Assembly: GCF_000230895.2 (NCBI RefSeq)
Contig: NC_016604.1
Coordinates: 3,720,001 to 3,784,000, forward strand
Direction of reading: 5' to 3'
Source of the DNA: Mycolicibacterium rhodesiae NBB3
Lineage (GTDB): Bacteria; Actinomycetota; Actinomycetes; Mycobacteriales; Mycobacteriaceae
DNA: 64,000 nt
Both the position numbers and the translations under genes were made by a program. The notes under the pieces are model-generated. The model was not told where the DNA came from, searched no databases, and worked only from the letters and a program-made list of their open reading frames with translations. This document shows, in pieces, positions 53,836-62,494 of this stretch (positions within the stretch are counted from its first letter, which is position 1; each line of letters opens with the position of its first letter).

Positions 53836-55459
53836 CGGTCCGGCGGGCAGGAGCGCTGGGGGTACCGCCCACCCGGAGGGTAGGGGGACGACCGGGGATT
53901 TGACCAGCCTGGCACGCTTGCGGTCGCCGCGCACGTGGTCGTTGCGCACGCGGTTGCTCGTCTCGCAGATACTTCTGCTGGCCCTGGTCTGCGCCGGAAT
54001 CGGCGTGGGCACAATCATTGCGCTGCAACACTTCTTGACCAACCAGCTCGACGACCGACTGGCGGAGACGGGCAGGCGTTCCGCGGGTCTGTTCGAATTC
54101 GGGCCGCCTCCGCCGCCGCCCGGGTTCCCCGGGCCGCCGGGCTTCCAACGACGGATGATCATCCGCGACGAGATGGGACCGGGTCCGGCGTTTCTCAATG
54201 CGCCGGGTCAAGCGGCCCGCACGGTCGGCGCGGTGGTAGCGCGAGGCACGCTCGTCGACGCGGGTGTGATCACCGCAGACGGTTCTCAGAGCGAAATCAG
54301 TTCCGCCGCAGCACAACAACTGACCCACATCGAGCCGCACCAACCTCCGGCGACCATCGAGCTCGACGGGCTCGGCCGTTACCGCGTGATCGCCATGCGC
54401 GCCCACGGGCCCGGTGAGACGATCGTCACCGGCCTGCCGACCTCCGAAGTCGACGACACCCTGTTCACCGTCGCGATCATCTTCAGCGTGGTGGGCGCGG
54501 TGGCGCTAATCGGTGGTACGACGGTGGGAATTCTGATCATTCGCCGCCAACTGGCGCCGCTGTCAACGGTTTCCGCTGCGGCGCGGCAGGTGGCCGACCT
54601 GGAGCTCGACCGCGGTGAGGTGAAGCTGCCCACCCCGATCGTCAAGGTCGATCCCGCGGCGGCGCACACCGAGATCGGGCAGCTCGGGTCCTCGTTGAAC
54701 CGGATGCTCGACCGCATCGCGGGTGCGCTGTCCGCTCGGCACGCCAGCGAGACCCGGGTGCGGCAGTTCGTCGCCGACGCCAGTCACGAGTTACGCACGC
54801 CCCTGGCGGCCATCCGCGGGTATACCGAACTCGCGCAACGCAAACGTTCAGATGTGCCCGACGACGTCGCGCACGCGATGAGCCGGGTGGAGTCCGAGAC
54901 CGAGCGGATGACGCAGCTCGTCGAGGACATGCTGTTGCTCGCCCGCCTGGACACCGGACGGCCACTGGAGCACGAACCGGTGGACCTGTCGCGTCTGGTC
55001 GTCGACACCGTCAGCGATGCCCATGTCGCCGGACCCGACCACCAGTGGTCACTGGAGTTGCCCGATGAGCCGGTTCTCGTCACCGGCGACGAAGCGCGGC
55101 TGCATCAGGTGCTGGCCAATCTGCTGGCCAACGCGCGCACCCACACGCCGCCGGGGACATCAGTCACCACCGCGTTGACGCGAACCGCCGGTGGGGAAGC
55201 CGTGCTGACGGTGGCCGACGACGGCCCCGGTATCCCGGAGTGGCTGCAGCCCGAGATCTTCGAGCGGTTCGCGCGCGGTGACAGTTCACGGTCACGGCGC
55301 GGTGGCAGCACAGGCCTCGGGCTCGCGATCGTCGCTGCCGTGATCAAGGCCCACCGCGGCACGATCGATGTCCGTAGTGGGCCGGGCGCGACGGTCTTCA
55401 CTGTGACGTTGCCCAGCAATTCACAGCCAAGCCACAGCGCGGGCCAATTGGGGGCATAG
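53813..55459 (+). CDS. Sensor histidine kinase, partner of the OmpR-type regulator
   Basis: 548 codons from ATG 53813, overlapping the regulator end; TTG 53900, with GGGG upstream, would put the start right before the first helix and is also credible. Two helices flank an outer domain with a poly-Pro segment (FEFGPPPPPPGFPGPPGF) and HIEPHQPPA. Then HAMP, HisKA (ADASHELRTPLAAIRGYTEL), N-box LANLLANARTHTPPG, DDGPGIP, GGSTGLGLAIV. Complete and probably active. Confidence 0.9.
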   Translation: MSSSPRADGPAGRSAGGTAHPEGRGTTGDLTSLARLRSPRTWSLRTRLLVSQILLLALVCAGIGVGTIIALQHFLTNQLDDRLAETGRRSAGLFEFGPPPPPPGFPGPPGFQRRMIIRDEMGPGPAFLNAPGQAARTVGAVVARGTLVDAGVITADGSQSEISSAAAQQLTHIEPHQPPATIELDGLGRYRVIAMRAHGPGETIVTGLPTSEVDDTLFTVAIIFSVVGAVALIGGTTVGILIIRRQLAPLSTVSAAARQVADLELDRGEVKLPTPIVKVDPAAAHTEIGQLGSSLNRMLDRIAGALSARHASETRVRQFVADASHELRTPLAAIRGYTELAQRKRSDVPDDVAHAMSRVESETERMTQLVEDMLLLARLDTGRPLEHEPVDLSRLVVDTVSDAHVAGPDHQWSLELPDEPVLVTGDEARLHQVLANLLANARTHTPPGTSVTTALTRTAGGEAVLTVADDGPGIPEWLQPEIFERFARGDSSRSRRGGSTGLGLAIVAAVIKAHRGTIDVRSGPGATVFTVTLPSNSQPSHSAGQLGA

Positions 55460-55482
55460 CCGGTCCGGTCAAGATCGTCTCA

Positions 55483-57354
55483 GTGACGACGACCCTGGCC
55501 ATTCCTGCTGCGCAGGCGGAGACTGCCCCGATACGCCGCGGACAGCGGGGGCCCTCCGTCCCCACGCGTTTGGGTTTCCCCCTCCTACTGGTGGCGACCG
55601 CCGTGCTGTACCTGTGGAACCTCGCATCGAACGGCTGGGCCAACGCCTTCTACACCGCGGCGGCGCAGGCGGGTGCGAGCAACTGGACGGCGATGCTGTT
55701 CGGGTCCAGCGATGCCGCCAATGCGATCACCGTCGACAAGATTCCCGCGGCGTTGTGGATCATCGACCTCTCGGTGCGGCTGTTCGGGCTGAATCCGTGG
55801 AGCGTGCTGGTGCCGCAGGCGCTCGAGGGTGTGGCGGCCGTCGGGCTTCTCTACGCTGCGGTCCACCGTGCCGTCGGACCGGGCGCGGGGTTGTTGGCAG
55901 GCGCGGTGCTCGCGCTGACGCCCGTTGCGGCACTGATCTTTCGGTTCAACAATCCCGACGCGCTGTTGGTGCTGCTGCTGGTCTTGGGCGCGTATTGCGT
56001 GCAGCGGGCTTGCGAAAAGGACGCCAGCCGTTGGTGGTTGGTGGCCGCGGGTGCCGCGGTAGGGTTCGGCTTCCTTGCCAAGATGTTGCAGGCGTTCCTG
56101 GTGCTGCCGGGATTCGCAGCCGCCTACCTCACGGCAGGGCACCGGCCGCTGTCGCGTCGCATTGCCGACTTGGCCATCGCGGCACTGGCCGTCGCGGTAT
56201 CCGGCGGGTGGTATCTCGCGCTCGTCGAAATCTGGCCGGAATCGTCCCGGCCCTACATCGGCGGGTCGCAGCACAACAGCATCATCGAATTGGCCTTGGG
56301 CTACAACGGTTTGGGCCGGCTGACGGGCAATGAGACCGGAGGCCTCGGAAACCTCAGCCACGATGTCGGCTGGGGCCGCCTGCTCGGTGTGGGAATGGGC
56401 CTGGACATCGCGTGGTTGCTCCCCGCGGCGATCGTCTGCCTCGTCGCCGGCCTGATTCTGCGGCGACGCGCGCCCCGCACGGACCCCGCACGGGCAGCGC
56501 TCATCCTGTGGGGCGGCTGGCTCGTCGTTTCCGCGGTGGTCTTCAGCTACGCCGGTGGCATCATCCACTCCTATTACACCGTGGCGCTCGCCCCCGCGAT
56601 CGGCGCGTGCATCGGCATCGGCTCAACACTGCTGTGGCGAAACAGGGTTGACGTGCGGTCCGCGACCGCCATGGCCGGCGCGGTCGTCGTCACCACCGTT
56701 CTTGCGGCGGTGTTGCTCGCCCGCCACGCCGAGTGGCTGCCCTGGCTGCGGGCGATCGTGCCCGTCGGGGGAGTCGGCGCGGCTGTGCTGCTGCTTGTGT
56801 CGGGCCGATTGAGGCCCGCAGTCGCGCGAGCGGTGGCGGCGGTGGCGATCGCGTCGTGTCTGGCCGGACCGGCGGCGTATTCGGTCACGACTGCCGCGGC
56901 GTCCCACACCGGGGCGATACCGAACGTCGGGCCGGCCCACCACGCGTTCGGCGGTGGTGCGGGCAGTGTTCTCGGAGGCCTGTTGGACTCCCCGAAACCC
57001 AGATCCGGACTGTTGGAGGCCCTGGCCCGCGACGCGGACCACTACACCTGGGCCGCAGCAGTCATCGGTTCGAACAACGCCGCGGGTTATCAACTGTCGA
57101 GCGGAGTGCCGGTGATGGCCGTCGGTGGATTCAACGGCACCGACCCCGCGCCGACGCTCGAGGAGTTCGAAAACTACGTCACCGCGGGGAGGATTCACTA
57201 CTTCATTCACGATCGGATGATGACCAGCCACTGGGGGTCCTCGCATGGCGGCAGCCACGAGGCCGTCGACATAGCGACCTGGGTGCAGGCGCACTACCCG
57301 CCAGTCACGATCGACGGGTCCGTCGTCTACGACCTCAGCCGGCCCAATTCATAG
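55483..57354 (+). CDS. GT-C membrane glycosyltransferase (ArnT/PMT-like, GT39/83 type), copy 1
   Basis: 623 codons, GTG start. About 12 helices. An early outer loop has NGWANAFYTAAAQAG and ITVDKIPAALWIIDLS; acidic residues in such loops are typical of catalysis by enzymes using polyprenyl-phosphate sugars. FRFNNPDALLVLLLV and GYNGLGRLTG follow. The C-terminal soluble domain (from about 480; ALARDADHYTWAAAVIGSNN, GFNGTDPAPTLEEF) matches the YkcB-type C-terminal domain. Transfers a sugar outside the membrane to an unknown acceptor. Follows the kinase gene by 23 bp. Confidence 0.85.
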   Translation: MTTTLAIPAAQAETAPIRRGQRGPSVPTRLGFPLLLVATAVLYLWNLASNGWANAFYTAAAQAGASNWTAMLFGSSDAANAITVDKIPAALWIIDLSVRLFGLNPWSVLVPQALEGVAAVGLLYAAVHRAVGPGAGLLAGAVLALTPVAALIFRFNNPDALLVLLLVLGAYCVQRACEKDASRWWLVAAGAAVGFGFLAKMLQAFLVLPGFAAAYLTAGHRPLSRRIADLAIAALAVAVSGGWYLALVEIWPESSRPYIGGSQHNSIIELALGYNGLGRLTGNETGGLGNLSHDVGWGRLLGVGMGLDIAWLLPAAIVCLVAGLILRRRAPRTDPARAALILWGGWLVVSAVVFSYAGGIIHSYYTVALAPAIGACIGIGSTLLWRNRVDVRSATAMAGAVVVTTVLAAVLLARHAEWLPWLRAIVPVGGVGAAVLLLVSGRLRPAVARAVAAVAIASCLAGPAAYSVTTAAASHTGAIPNVGPAHHAFGGGAGSVLGGLLDSPKPRSGLLEALARDADHYTWAAAVIGSNNAAGYQLSSGVPVMAVGGFNGTDPAPTLEEFENYVTAGRIHYFIHDRMMTSHWGSSHGGSHEAVDIATWVQAHYPPVTIDGSVVYDLSRPNS

Positions 57355-57401
57355 CTGGCATACAGCCTCGACCCACAACCAACACACACTGCACCTCGAC
57401 G

Positions 57402-58670
57402 ATGGATCCCATGACCGATACCGCACTCGAACGTGGCACATCTGCTCGGAGAAGATTCGAAGCTCGACCGAACGCGGCCGAAACGGCACGCGACGCAGGC
57501 GTTCCCGTGCTCGACGTGGTGGTGCCGGTGTACAACGAACAGGCCGCGCTCGCCGACTCGGTGCGCCGCCTGCACCGGCACCTTCGGGAGCACTTCCCGT
57601 TCTCGGCGCGCATCACCATCGCCGACAATGCCAGCATCGACGACACCGCTCGAATCGCCACCGAACTCGCCGACGAACTCAGCGATATCCGGGTGGTCCG
57701 GGTGCAGGAGAAGGGCCGAGGCCGGGCGTTGCACGCCGCGTGGTCGACGTCGGACGCGCCGGTGCTCGTCTACATGGACGTGGACCTGTCCACCGATCTC
57801 GCCGCGCTGGCCCCGCTCGTGGCGCCGCTGGTGTCCGGGCATTCCGACCTGGCGATCGGAACGCGGTTGGGCCGCGGTTCGCGGGTGGTGCGGGGCGCCA
57901 AGCGCGAGGTCATCTCCCGCTGCTACAACTTGATCCTGAAATCGACCCTCGCCGCGCGCTTTTCCGACGCACAGTGCGGGTTCAAGGCGATACGGGCCGA
58001 CGTCGCAGCGCGCCTGCTGCCCCACATCGCCGACACCGGGTGGTTCTTCGACACCGAACTGCTGGTACTCGCCGAACGCAGCGGCCTACGTATCCACGAG
58101 ATCCCGGTGGACTGGGTGGACGATCCCGACAGCCGGGTGGACATCGTCGCCACCGCCGCCGCTGACCTGAGGGGGATCGGCCGCCTGCTGCGTAGCTTCG
58201 CCAGCGGTTCGATTCCAGTGAACACCATTGCCGCACAGTTGGGTTCGTCCCAACGCTCGGCCGCCCCGGGCTCGTTGTTCCGGCAGGTCGTGCGATTCGG
58301 CACGATCGGCGTGGTGTCGTCGGCCGCGTACGCCGTGCTGTTCGTGCTGATGCAGGGATCACTCGGCGCCCAGGCAGCGAATCTGATCGCGTTGCTGCTG
58401 ACGGCCATCGGCAACACCGCGGCCAACCGCCGCTTCACCTTCGGGATCGGCGGCAGGTCGAACGTAGGCCGTCATCACGTCGAGGGCCTCATCGTGTTCG
58501 GGATCGCGCTGGCGATCACCAGCGGATCGTTGGCCCTCTTGCACACATTCGTCACCGACCCGCATCACCTCGTCGAACTCGTCGTACTGGTATTCGCCAA
58601 CCTCGTGGCCACCGCAGCGCGGTTCGTCCTTCTGCGCGGCTGGGTGTTTCACCCTCGCCGGGCCCGCTGA
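57402..58670 (+). CDS. Bifunctional polyprenyl-phosphate glycosyltransferase (GT2) fused to GtrA flippase-like domain
   Basis: 422 codons from ATG 57402. N-terminal GT-A domain: VLDVVVPVYNEQAALADSVR, ADNASIDDTA, the metal motif YMDVDLSTD, GTRLGRGS and SDAQCGFKAIRADVA, as in DPM1-like enzymes that load hexose onto polyprenyl phosphate. C-terminal GtrA domain (from about 290): RFGTIGVVSSAAYAVLFVL and NTAANRRFTFGIGG, four helices, proposed to flip the lipid-sugar. Stop touches the next start region. Supplies donor for the two flanking GT-C enzymes. Confidence 0.9.
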   Translation: MDPMTDTALERGTSARRRFEARPNAAETARDAGVPVLDVVVPVYNEQAALADSVRRLHRHLREHFPFSARITIADNASIDDTARIATELADELSDIRVVRVQEKGRGRALHAAWSTSDAPVLVYMDVDLSTDLAALAPLVAPLVSGHSDLAIGTRLGRGSRVVRGAKREVISRCYNLILKSTLAARFSDAQCGFKAIRADVAARLLPHIADTGWFFDTELLVLAERSGLRIHEIPVDWVDDPDSRVDIVATAAADLRGIGRLLRSFASGSIPVNTIAAQLGSSQRSAAPGSLFRQVVRFGTIGVVSSAAYAVLFVLMQGSLGAQAANLIALLLTAIGNTAANRRFTFGIGGRSNVGRHHVEGLIVFGIALAITSGSLALLHTFVTDPHHLVELVVLVFANLVATAARFVLLRGWVFHPRRAR

Positions 58671-58709
58671 ATGTCTTCCAAAACGTCTGACAATCAAAGG
58701 AATCCATTG

Positions 58710-60656
58710 ATGACCATCAGCGCCGATGTGCAACCGCACACCGCACCCGCATCGCCGCCGCCCCGCGATGACGCGCAGCCGCGATGGGTGCGTCCCGCAC
58801 TGTTCGTCCTACTGGCGGCCACCGCGGTGCTTTACCTGTGGGGACTCGGCTCCTCGGGTTGGGCAAACGACTATTACGCCGCCGCCGCGCAGGCCGGCAC
58901 TCAGGACTGGAAGGCGTGGCTGTTCGGCTCGCTGGACGCGGGTAATGCGATCACCGTCGACAAGCCGCCCGCATCGCTGTGGTTGATGGCGTTGTCGGGC
59001 CGGATCTTCGGCTTCAGCGCCTTCACCATGCTGCTGCCGCAGGCGTTGATGGGTGTGGCCGCCGTCGGCGTGCTGTATGCGACCGTCCGTCGCAGCAGCG
59101 GACCGGCGGCGGGCCTGATCGCGGGCGCCGCGCTCGCGCTGACGCCGGTGGCGACGTTGATGTTCCGGTTCAACAATCCCGACGCGCTGCTGGTGCTGTT
59201 GTTGGTGGTGGCTGCCTACTGCATGGTGCGGGCCATCGAGACGGCGAGTACCCGCTGGATGGTGCTGACGGGCTGCGTCATCGGCTTCGCCTTCCTCGCC
59301 AAGCTGCTGCAGGCGTTCCTGGTCGTCCCAGGCCTGGCGCTCGCTTTTCTCGTCGCGGCCCCCGTCGGCATTCCGAAGCGCCTCGGCAAGCTGGTCATCG
59401 GCGGGATCGCGATGGTTGTCGCCGGTGGCTGGTACCTCGCGCTGGTGCATTTCTGGCCCGCCGACTCGCGGCCGTACATCGGCGGGTCGTCCGACAACAG
59501 CCTGCTGCAGCTCACGTTGGGCTACAACGGGCTCGATCGTGTCCTCGGCGGCGGTGAGGACGTGCCGCACGGCGGCACACCACCGCCCGGTGGTGGTCCC
59601 GAAGGGGGCTTCGGCGGGGCGCATCACTTCTTCGGCGGAAATCCCGGCATCGGTCGGCTGTTCGGTGAGTCGATGGGCACTCAGGCGTCGTGGCTGTTGC
59701 CCGCGGCGCTGATCGGGCTGCTCGCCGGCCTCTGGTTCACGCGCCGCACCGTCCGCACGGCGGGTGTGCGAGCGGCGCTGCTGCTGTGGGGCGGATGGCT
59801 GATCGTCACCGGCGCGGTGTTCAGCTTCATGGACGGCATCATCCACCCCTATTACACGGTGGCGCTGGCGCCGGCGATCGCCGCTCTGGTCGGCATCTCA
59901 GTGCGAGAGTTGTGGCGCGGCAGAGAGTTTCTGACGCCACGCATCGTGCTCGCGACGATGTCTGCGGGCACTGGCGTGTGGGCCTTCATCCTGCTGGCCA
60001 GAACGCCGGACTGGTGGCCCGCACTGCGCTGGATCGTGCTGGTCGGATCGATAGTGGTCGCTGCGGTCATCGCAGTCGGGGTGCACCGCCTCGGCCGGCG
60101 CGCCACCACCGCGGTGATCGCCGGGGCCGTGCTCTTCGGAGGTCTCGGGTCTGCCGCGTTCTCCATCGACACAGTGGCGAATTCGCAGAGCAGTGGGCCG
60201 ATGGCAGTGGCGGGTCCGAGCCGGGTCACCCAGATGGTCCCGCCGCCGGGCGACGGACCCGGTGGTCCCGGAGGGCCAGGTGGAGCTGGTGGGCGCAATT
60301 GGTCGGGAAATTTGGATGACCCGGTCCTGGAGAATCTGGTCAAGGGTGTCGACAACCGTTGGGCTGCAGCCACTATCGGGTCGATGGAGGCGAGCAGCCT
60401 GGAACTGAAGACCGGTGCGTCGGTCATGGCGATCGGTGGATTCACCGGTTCGGACAACTCGCCGACCCTGGAACAGTTCCAGGGGTACGTCGCCAACCAC
60501 GAGGTGCGGTACTTCATCGCGCGCGGTCACGACGGTCCGGTCCGGCGGGAGTCAGGCAGTGCCAACGACATCGCCACATGGGTGACGCAGAACTTCAGGC
60601 CCATCGACGTCGCGGGCACCACGGTGTACGACCTCGACGCACCGATTGGCAACTGA
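58710..60656 (+). CDS. GT-C membrane glycosyltransferase (ArnT/PMT-like), copy 2
   Basis: 648 codons from ATG 58710, with AAAGG 9 nt upstream; ATG 58671 right after the previous stop would add 13 residues. Paralogue of copy 1: SGWANDYYAAAAQAG, ITVDKPPASLWLMALS, FRFNNPDALLVLLLVV. Unlike copy 1 it carries Gly/Pro/His-rich loops (PHGGTPPPGGGPEGGFGG and PGDGPGGPGGPGGAGG) around the YkcB-type C-terminal domain (WAAATIGSMEASSLELKTGA). Same role, probably different acceptor. Confidence 0.86.
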   Translation: MTISADVQPHTAPASPPPRDDAQPRWVRPALFVLLAATAVLYLWGLGSSGWANDYYAAAAQAGTQDWKAWLFGSLDAGNAITVDKPPASLWLMALSGRIFGFSAFTMLLPQALMGVAAVGVLYATVRRSSGPAAGLIAGAALALTPVATLMFRFNNPDALLVLLLVVAAYCMVRAIETASTRWMVLTGCVIGFAFLAKLLQAFLVVPGLALAFLVAAPVGIPKRLGKLVIGGIAMVVAGGWYLALVHFWPADSRPYIGGSSDNSLLQLTLGYNGLDRVLGGGEDVPHGGTPPPGGGPEGGFGGAHHFFGGNPGIGRLFGESMGTQASWLLPAALIGLLAGLWFTRRTVRTAGVRAALLLWGGWLIVTGAVFSFMDGIIHPYYTVALAPAIAALVGISVRELWRGREFLTPRIVLATMSAGTGVWAFILLARTPDWWPALRWIVLVGSIVVAAVIAVGVHRLGRRATTAVIAGAVLFGGLGSAAFSIDTVANSQSSGPMAVAGPSRVTQMVPPPGDGPGGPGGPGGAGGRNWSGNLDDPVLENLVKGVDNRWAAATIGSMEASSLELKTGASVMAIGGFTGSDNSPTLEQFQGYVANHEVRYFIARGHDGPVRRESGSANDIATWVTQNFRPIDVAGTTVYDLDAPIGN

Positions 60657-60676
60657 CCAACTTCCGACCCCGATCA

Positions 60677-60712
60677 GACGGCCGCCCTCCGACCCCCGGG
60701 AGGGCGGCCGTC
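60677..60712. terminator. Strong 14-bp GC hairpin after the glycosylation cassette
   Basis: GACGGCCGCCCTCC (60677-60690) and its exact complement (60699-60712), 8-nt loop, 20 bp after the cassette stop. No U-tract, but mycobacterial terminators often lack one. Confidence 0.7.
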
Positions 60713-60763
60713 GCCAATTCGATCGCGCTGATTCTCTTCGGCTCGGACGCTGCGACGCGGCGA

Positions 60764-60769
60764 TACAGT
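60764..60769 (+). promoter_or_regulatory. -10 box TACAGT for canA, leaderless
   Basis: TACAGT, 6 nt, ATG 60776. Confidence 0.55.
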
Positions 60770-60775
60770 CGACGG

Positions 60776-61267
60776 ATGTCTGTGACCGACGAGTACCTGA
60801 AGAACAACGAGGCCTACGCGAGCAGCTTCAGCGGCCCGCTACCGCTGCCTCCGAGTAAGCACGTCGCGGTCGTCGCATGCATGGACGCCCGGCTCGACGT
60901 CTATCGGATCCTCGGGCTCGGCGACGGCGAGGCCCATGTCATCCGCAACGCGGGCGGCGTGGTCACCGACGACGAGATCCGTTCGCTGGCGATCAGCCAG
61001 CGGCTGCTCGGCACCAAAGAGATCATCCTGATCCACCACACCGACTGCGGAATGCTGACGTTCACTGACGACGACTTCAAGAAGGCCATCCAGGACGAGA
61101 CGGGCCTCAAGCCCGAGTGGGCGGCGGAGTCCTTCCCCGATGTGGAGGAAGACGTGCGACAGTCGTTGCGCCGCATCGAGGCCAGCCCGTTCGTCACCAA
61201 ACACGAGTCCCTGCGCGGCTTCGTCTTCGACGTCGCGACGGGCAAGCTGAATGAAGTGACGCTCTAG
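60776..61267 (+). CDS. canA: Beta-carbonic anhydrase (Rv1284 type)
   Basis: 163 codons from ATG 60776. Zinc ligands Cys35 and Asp37 in CMDARLD, His88 and Cys91 in HHTDCGM, spacing as in Rv1284. Interconverts CO2 and bicarbonate. Upstream of cysD, as in M. tuberculosis. Confidence 0.93.
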   Translation: MSVTDEYLKNNEAYASSFSGPLPLPPSKHVAVVACMDARLDVYRILGLGDGEAHVIRNAGGVVTDDEIRSLAISQRLLGTKEIILIHHTDCGMLTFTDDDFKKAIQDETGLKPEWAAESFPDVEEDVRQSLRRIEASPFVTKHESLRGFVFDVATGKLNEVTL

Positions 61268-61269
61268 CG

Positions 61270-61347
61270 TCAGCCGACTTTGTAGGTCGCGATCGCCTTG
61301 GCGACGGCCTGACCGTCCGGGGTCACGCCGCGCAGCGAGTGGGGTAG
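61270..61347 (-). pseudogene. 25-codon C-terminal fragment, possibly hotdog thioesterase-like
   Basis: Between two in-frame stops the minus strand reads LPHSLRGVTPDGQAVAKAIA, then TYKVG and a stop. DGxxVAxAxATYxV is a common ending of hotdog-fold thioesterase-like proteins. No upstream part remains. Could be chance; low confidence. Confidence 0.35.
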
Positions 61348-61467
61348 TCACCCTTTTCCCGCGACCGTGCGTGTCAGCGGGCACGCCGTGGTCAGGCCGG
61401 ATCTTGCGCACGCTCGCCGCACTCCGACCATTGACAGAGCAGGCCGGCCCTGGTTTCATATCCGGTT

Positions 61468-61512
61468 ATGCAGATAAATCTGGTCATCTCTACCAACTTT
61501 ACGAGGAAATGA
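61468..61512 (+). CDS. 14-codon upstream ORF overlapping the cysD start
   Basis: ATG 61468 to TGA 61512: MQINLVISTNFTRK. Its stop shares bases with the cysD start codons (TGATG). It holds no Cys codons, unlike the known mycobacterial cysteine-attenuator uORFs. It contains a CAGAT-AA-ATCTG half-palindrome (61471-61482). Translation is unproven. Confidence 0.4.
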   Translation: MQINLVISTNFTRK

Positions 61513-62438
61513 TGACGGACACCGCTGAGCAGCTCAATGCGGGCAGGTACGAACTGAGCCATCTGCGCTCGCTGGAGGCCGAAGCGATCCACATCATCCG
61601 GGAGGTGGCGGCCGAGTTCGAGAAGCCCGTGCTGCTGTTCTCGGGCGGCAAAGACTCGATCGTCATGCTGCATCTCGCGCTGAAGGCGTTTCGCCCCGGC
61701 CGGCTTCCGTTCCCGGTGATGCATGTCGACACCGGGCACAACTTCGAGGAGGTGCTGCAGGCCCGCGACGAACTGGTCGCCGAGTCCGGCGTGCGCCTCG
61801 TCGTCGCCAAGGTGCAGGACGACATCGACGCGGGCCGCGTCGTCGAGACCATCCCGTCGCGCAATCCCATGCAGACGTTCACCCTGTTGCGCGCCATCCG
61901 TGAGAACAAGTTCGACGCAGCTTTCGGCGGAGCGCGTCGCGACGAGGAAAAGGCGCGCGCCAAAGAGCGGGTGTTCTCTTTCCGCGACGAGTTCGGCCAG
62001 TGGGACCCCAAGGCGCAGCGGCCCGAGCTGTGGAACCTGTACAACGGCCGTCATCACAAGGGCGAGCACATTCGCGTGTTCCCGTTGTCGAACTGGACCG
62101 AGTTCGACATCTGGTCCTACATCGGCGCCGAGAAGATCAAGCTGCCGTCGATCTACTACGCGCATCAGCGGCAGGTCTTCGAACGTGACGGAATGTTGCT
62201 CGCCGTGCACAAGTATCTGCAGCCGCGCAAGGACGAAAAGATCGTGGAGAAGACGGTGCGGTTCCGCACGGTCGGCGACGTCACCTGCACCGGCTGCGTG
62301 GAATCCCTCGCGGGCACGGTGTCCGAGGTGATCGCCGAGACCGCGGTGTCGCGTCTGACCGAACGAGGCGCCACCCGCGCCGACGACCGCATCTCCGAAG
62401 CAGGCATGGAAGACCGCAAGCGCGAGGGGTACTTCTGA
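61509..62438 (+). CDS. cysD: Sulfate adenylyltransferase small subunit
   Basis: 309 codons from ATG 61509 (next ATG 61512 in frame), GAGGA upstream. PP-loop VLLFSGGKDSIVMLHLALKA, MHVDTGHNFEE, FGGARRDEEKARAKERVFSF and CTGCVES near the end. With CysN it forms ATP sulfurylase, making APS from sulfate and ATP, driven by GTP. The frame is open upstream, but the family starts near here. Confidence 0.95.
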   Translation: MMTDTAEQLNAGRYELSHLRSLEAEAIHIIREVAAEFEKPVLLFSGGKDSIVMLHLALKAFRPGRLPFPVMHVDTGHNFEEVLQARDELVAESGVRLVVAKVQDDIDAGRVVETIPSRNPMQTFTLLRAIRENKFDAAFGGARRDEEKARAKERVFSFRDEFGQWDPKAQRPELWNLYNGRHHKGEHIRVFPLSNWTEFDIWSYIGAEKIKLPSIYYAHQRQVFERDGMLLAVHKYLQPRKDEKIVEKTVRFRTVGDVTCTGCVESLAGTVSEVIAETAVSRLTERGATRADDRISEAGMEDRKREGYF

Positions 62439-62494
62439 TGTGGGCCCACGCCCGAAGGGCCGGGGACGCTCGCGCGAAGAAGGGACAACTCTGA
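62438..62494 (+). CDS. 18-codon ORF bridging cysD and cysNC
   Basis: ATG 62438 overlaps the cysD stop and TGA 62494 overlaps the cysN start, both as TGATG: MWAHARRAGDARAKKGQL. It fills the intergenic gap exactly and contains the cysN ribosome site (AAGGGA). Probably a coupling element rather than a functional peptide. Confidence 0.4.
   Translation: MWAHARRAGDARAKKGQL

Noticed and set aside
56733..57401. Long in-frame extension of the GT2-GtrA gene upstream
   Set aside because: It overlaps the end of the GT-C gene in another frame and is Arg/Gly-rich; the GT2 domain begins well after ATG 57402.
61268..61508. SAM or cobalamin riboswitch before cysD
   Set aside because: No conserved core of either class; only a short palindrome and a small uORF are visible.
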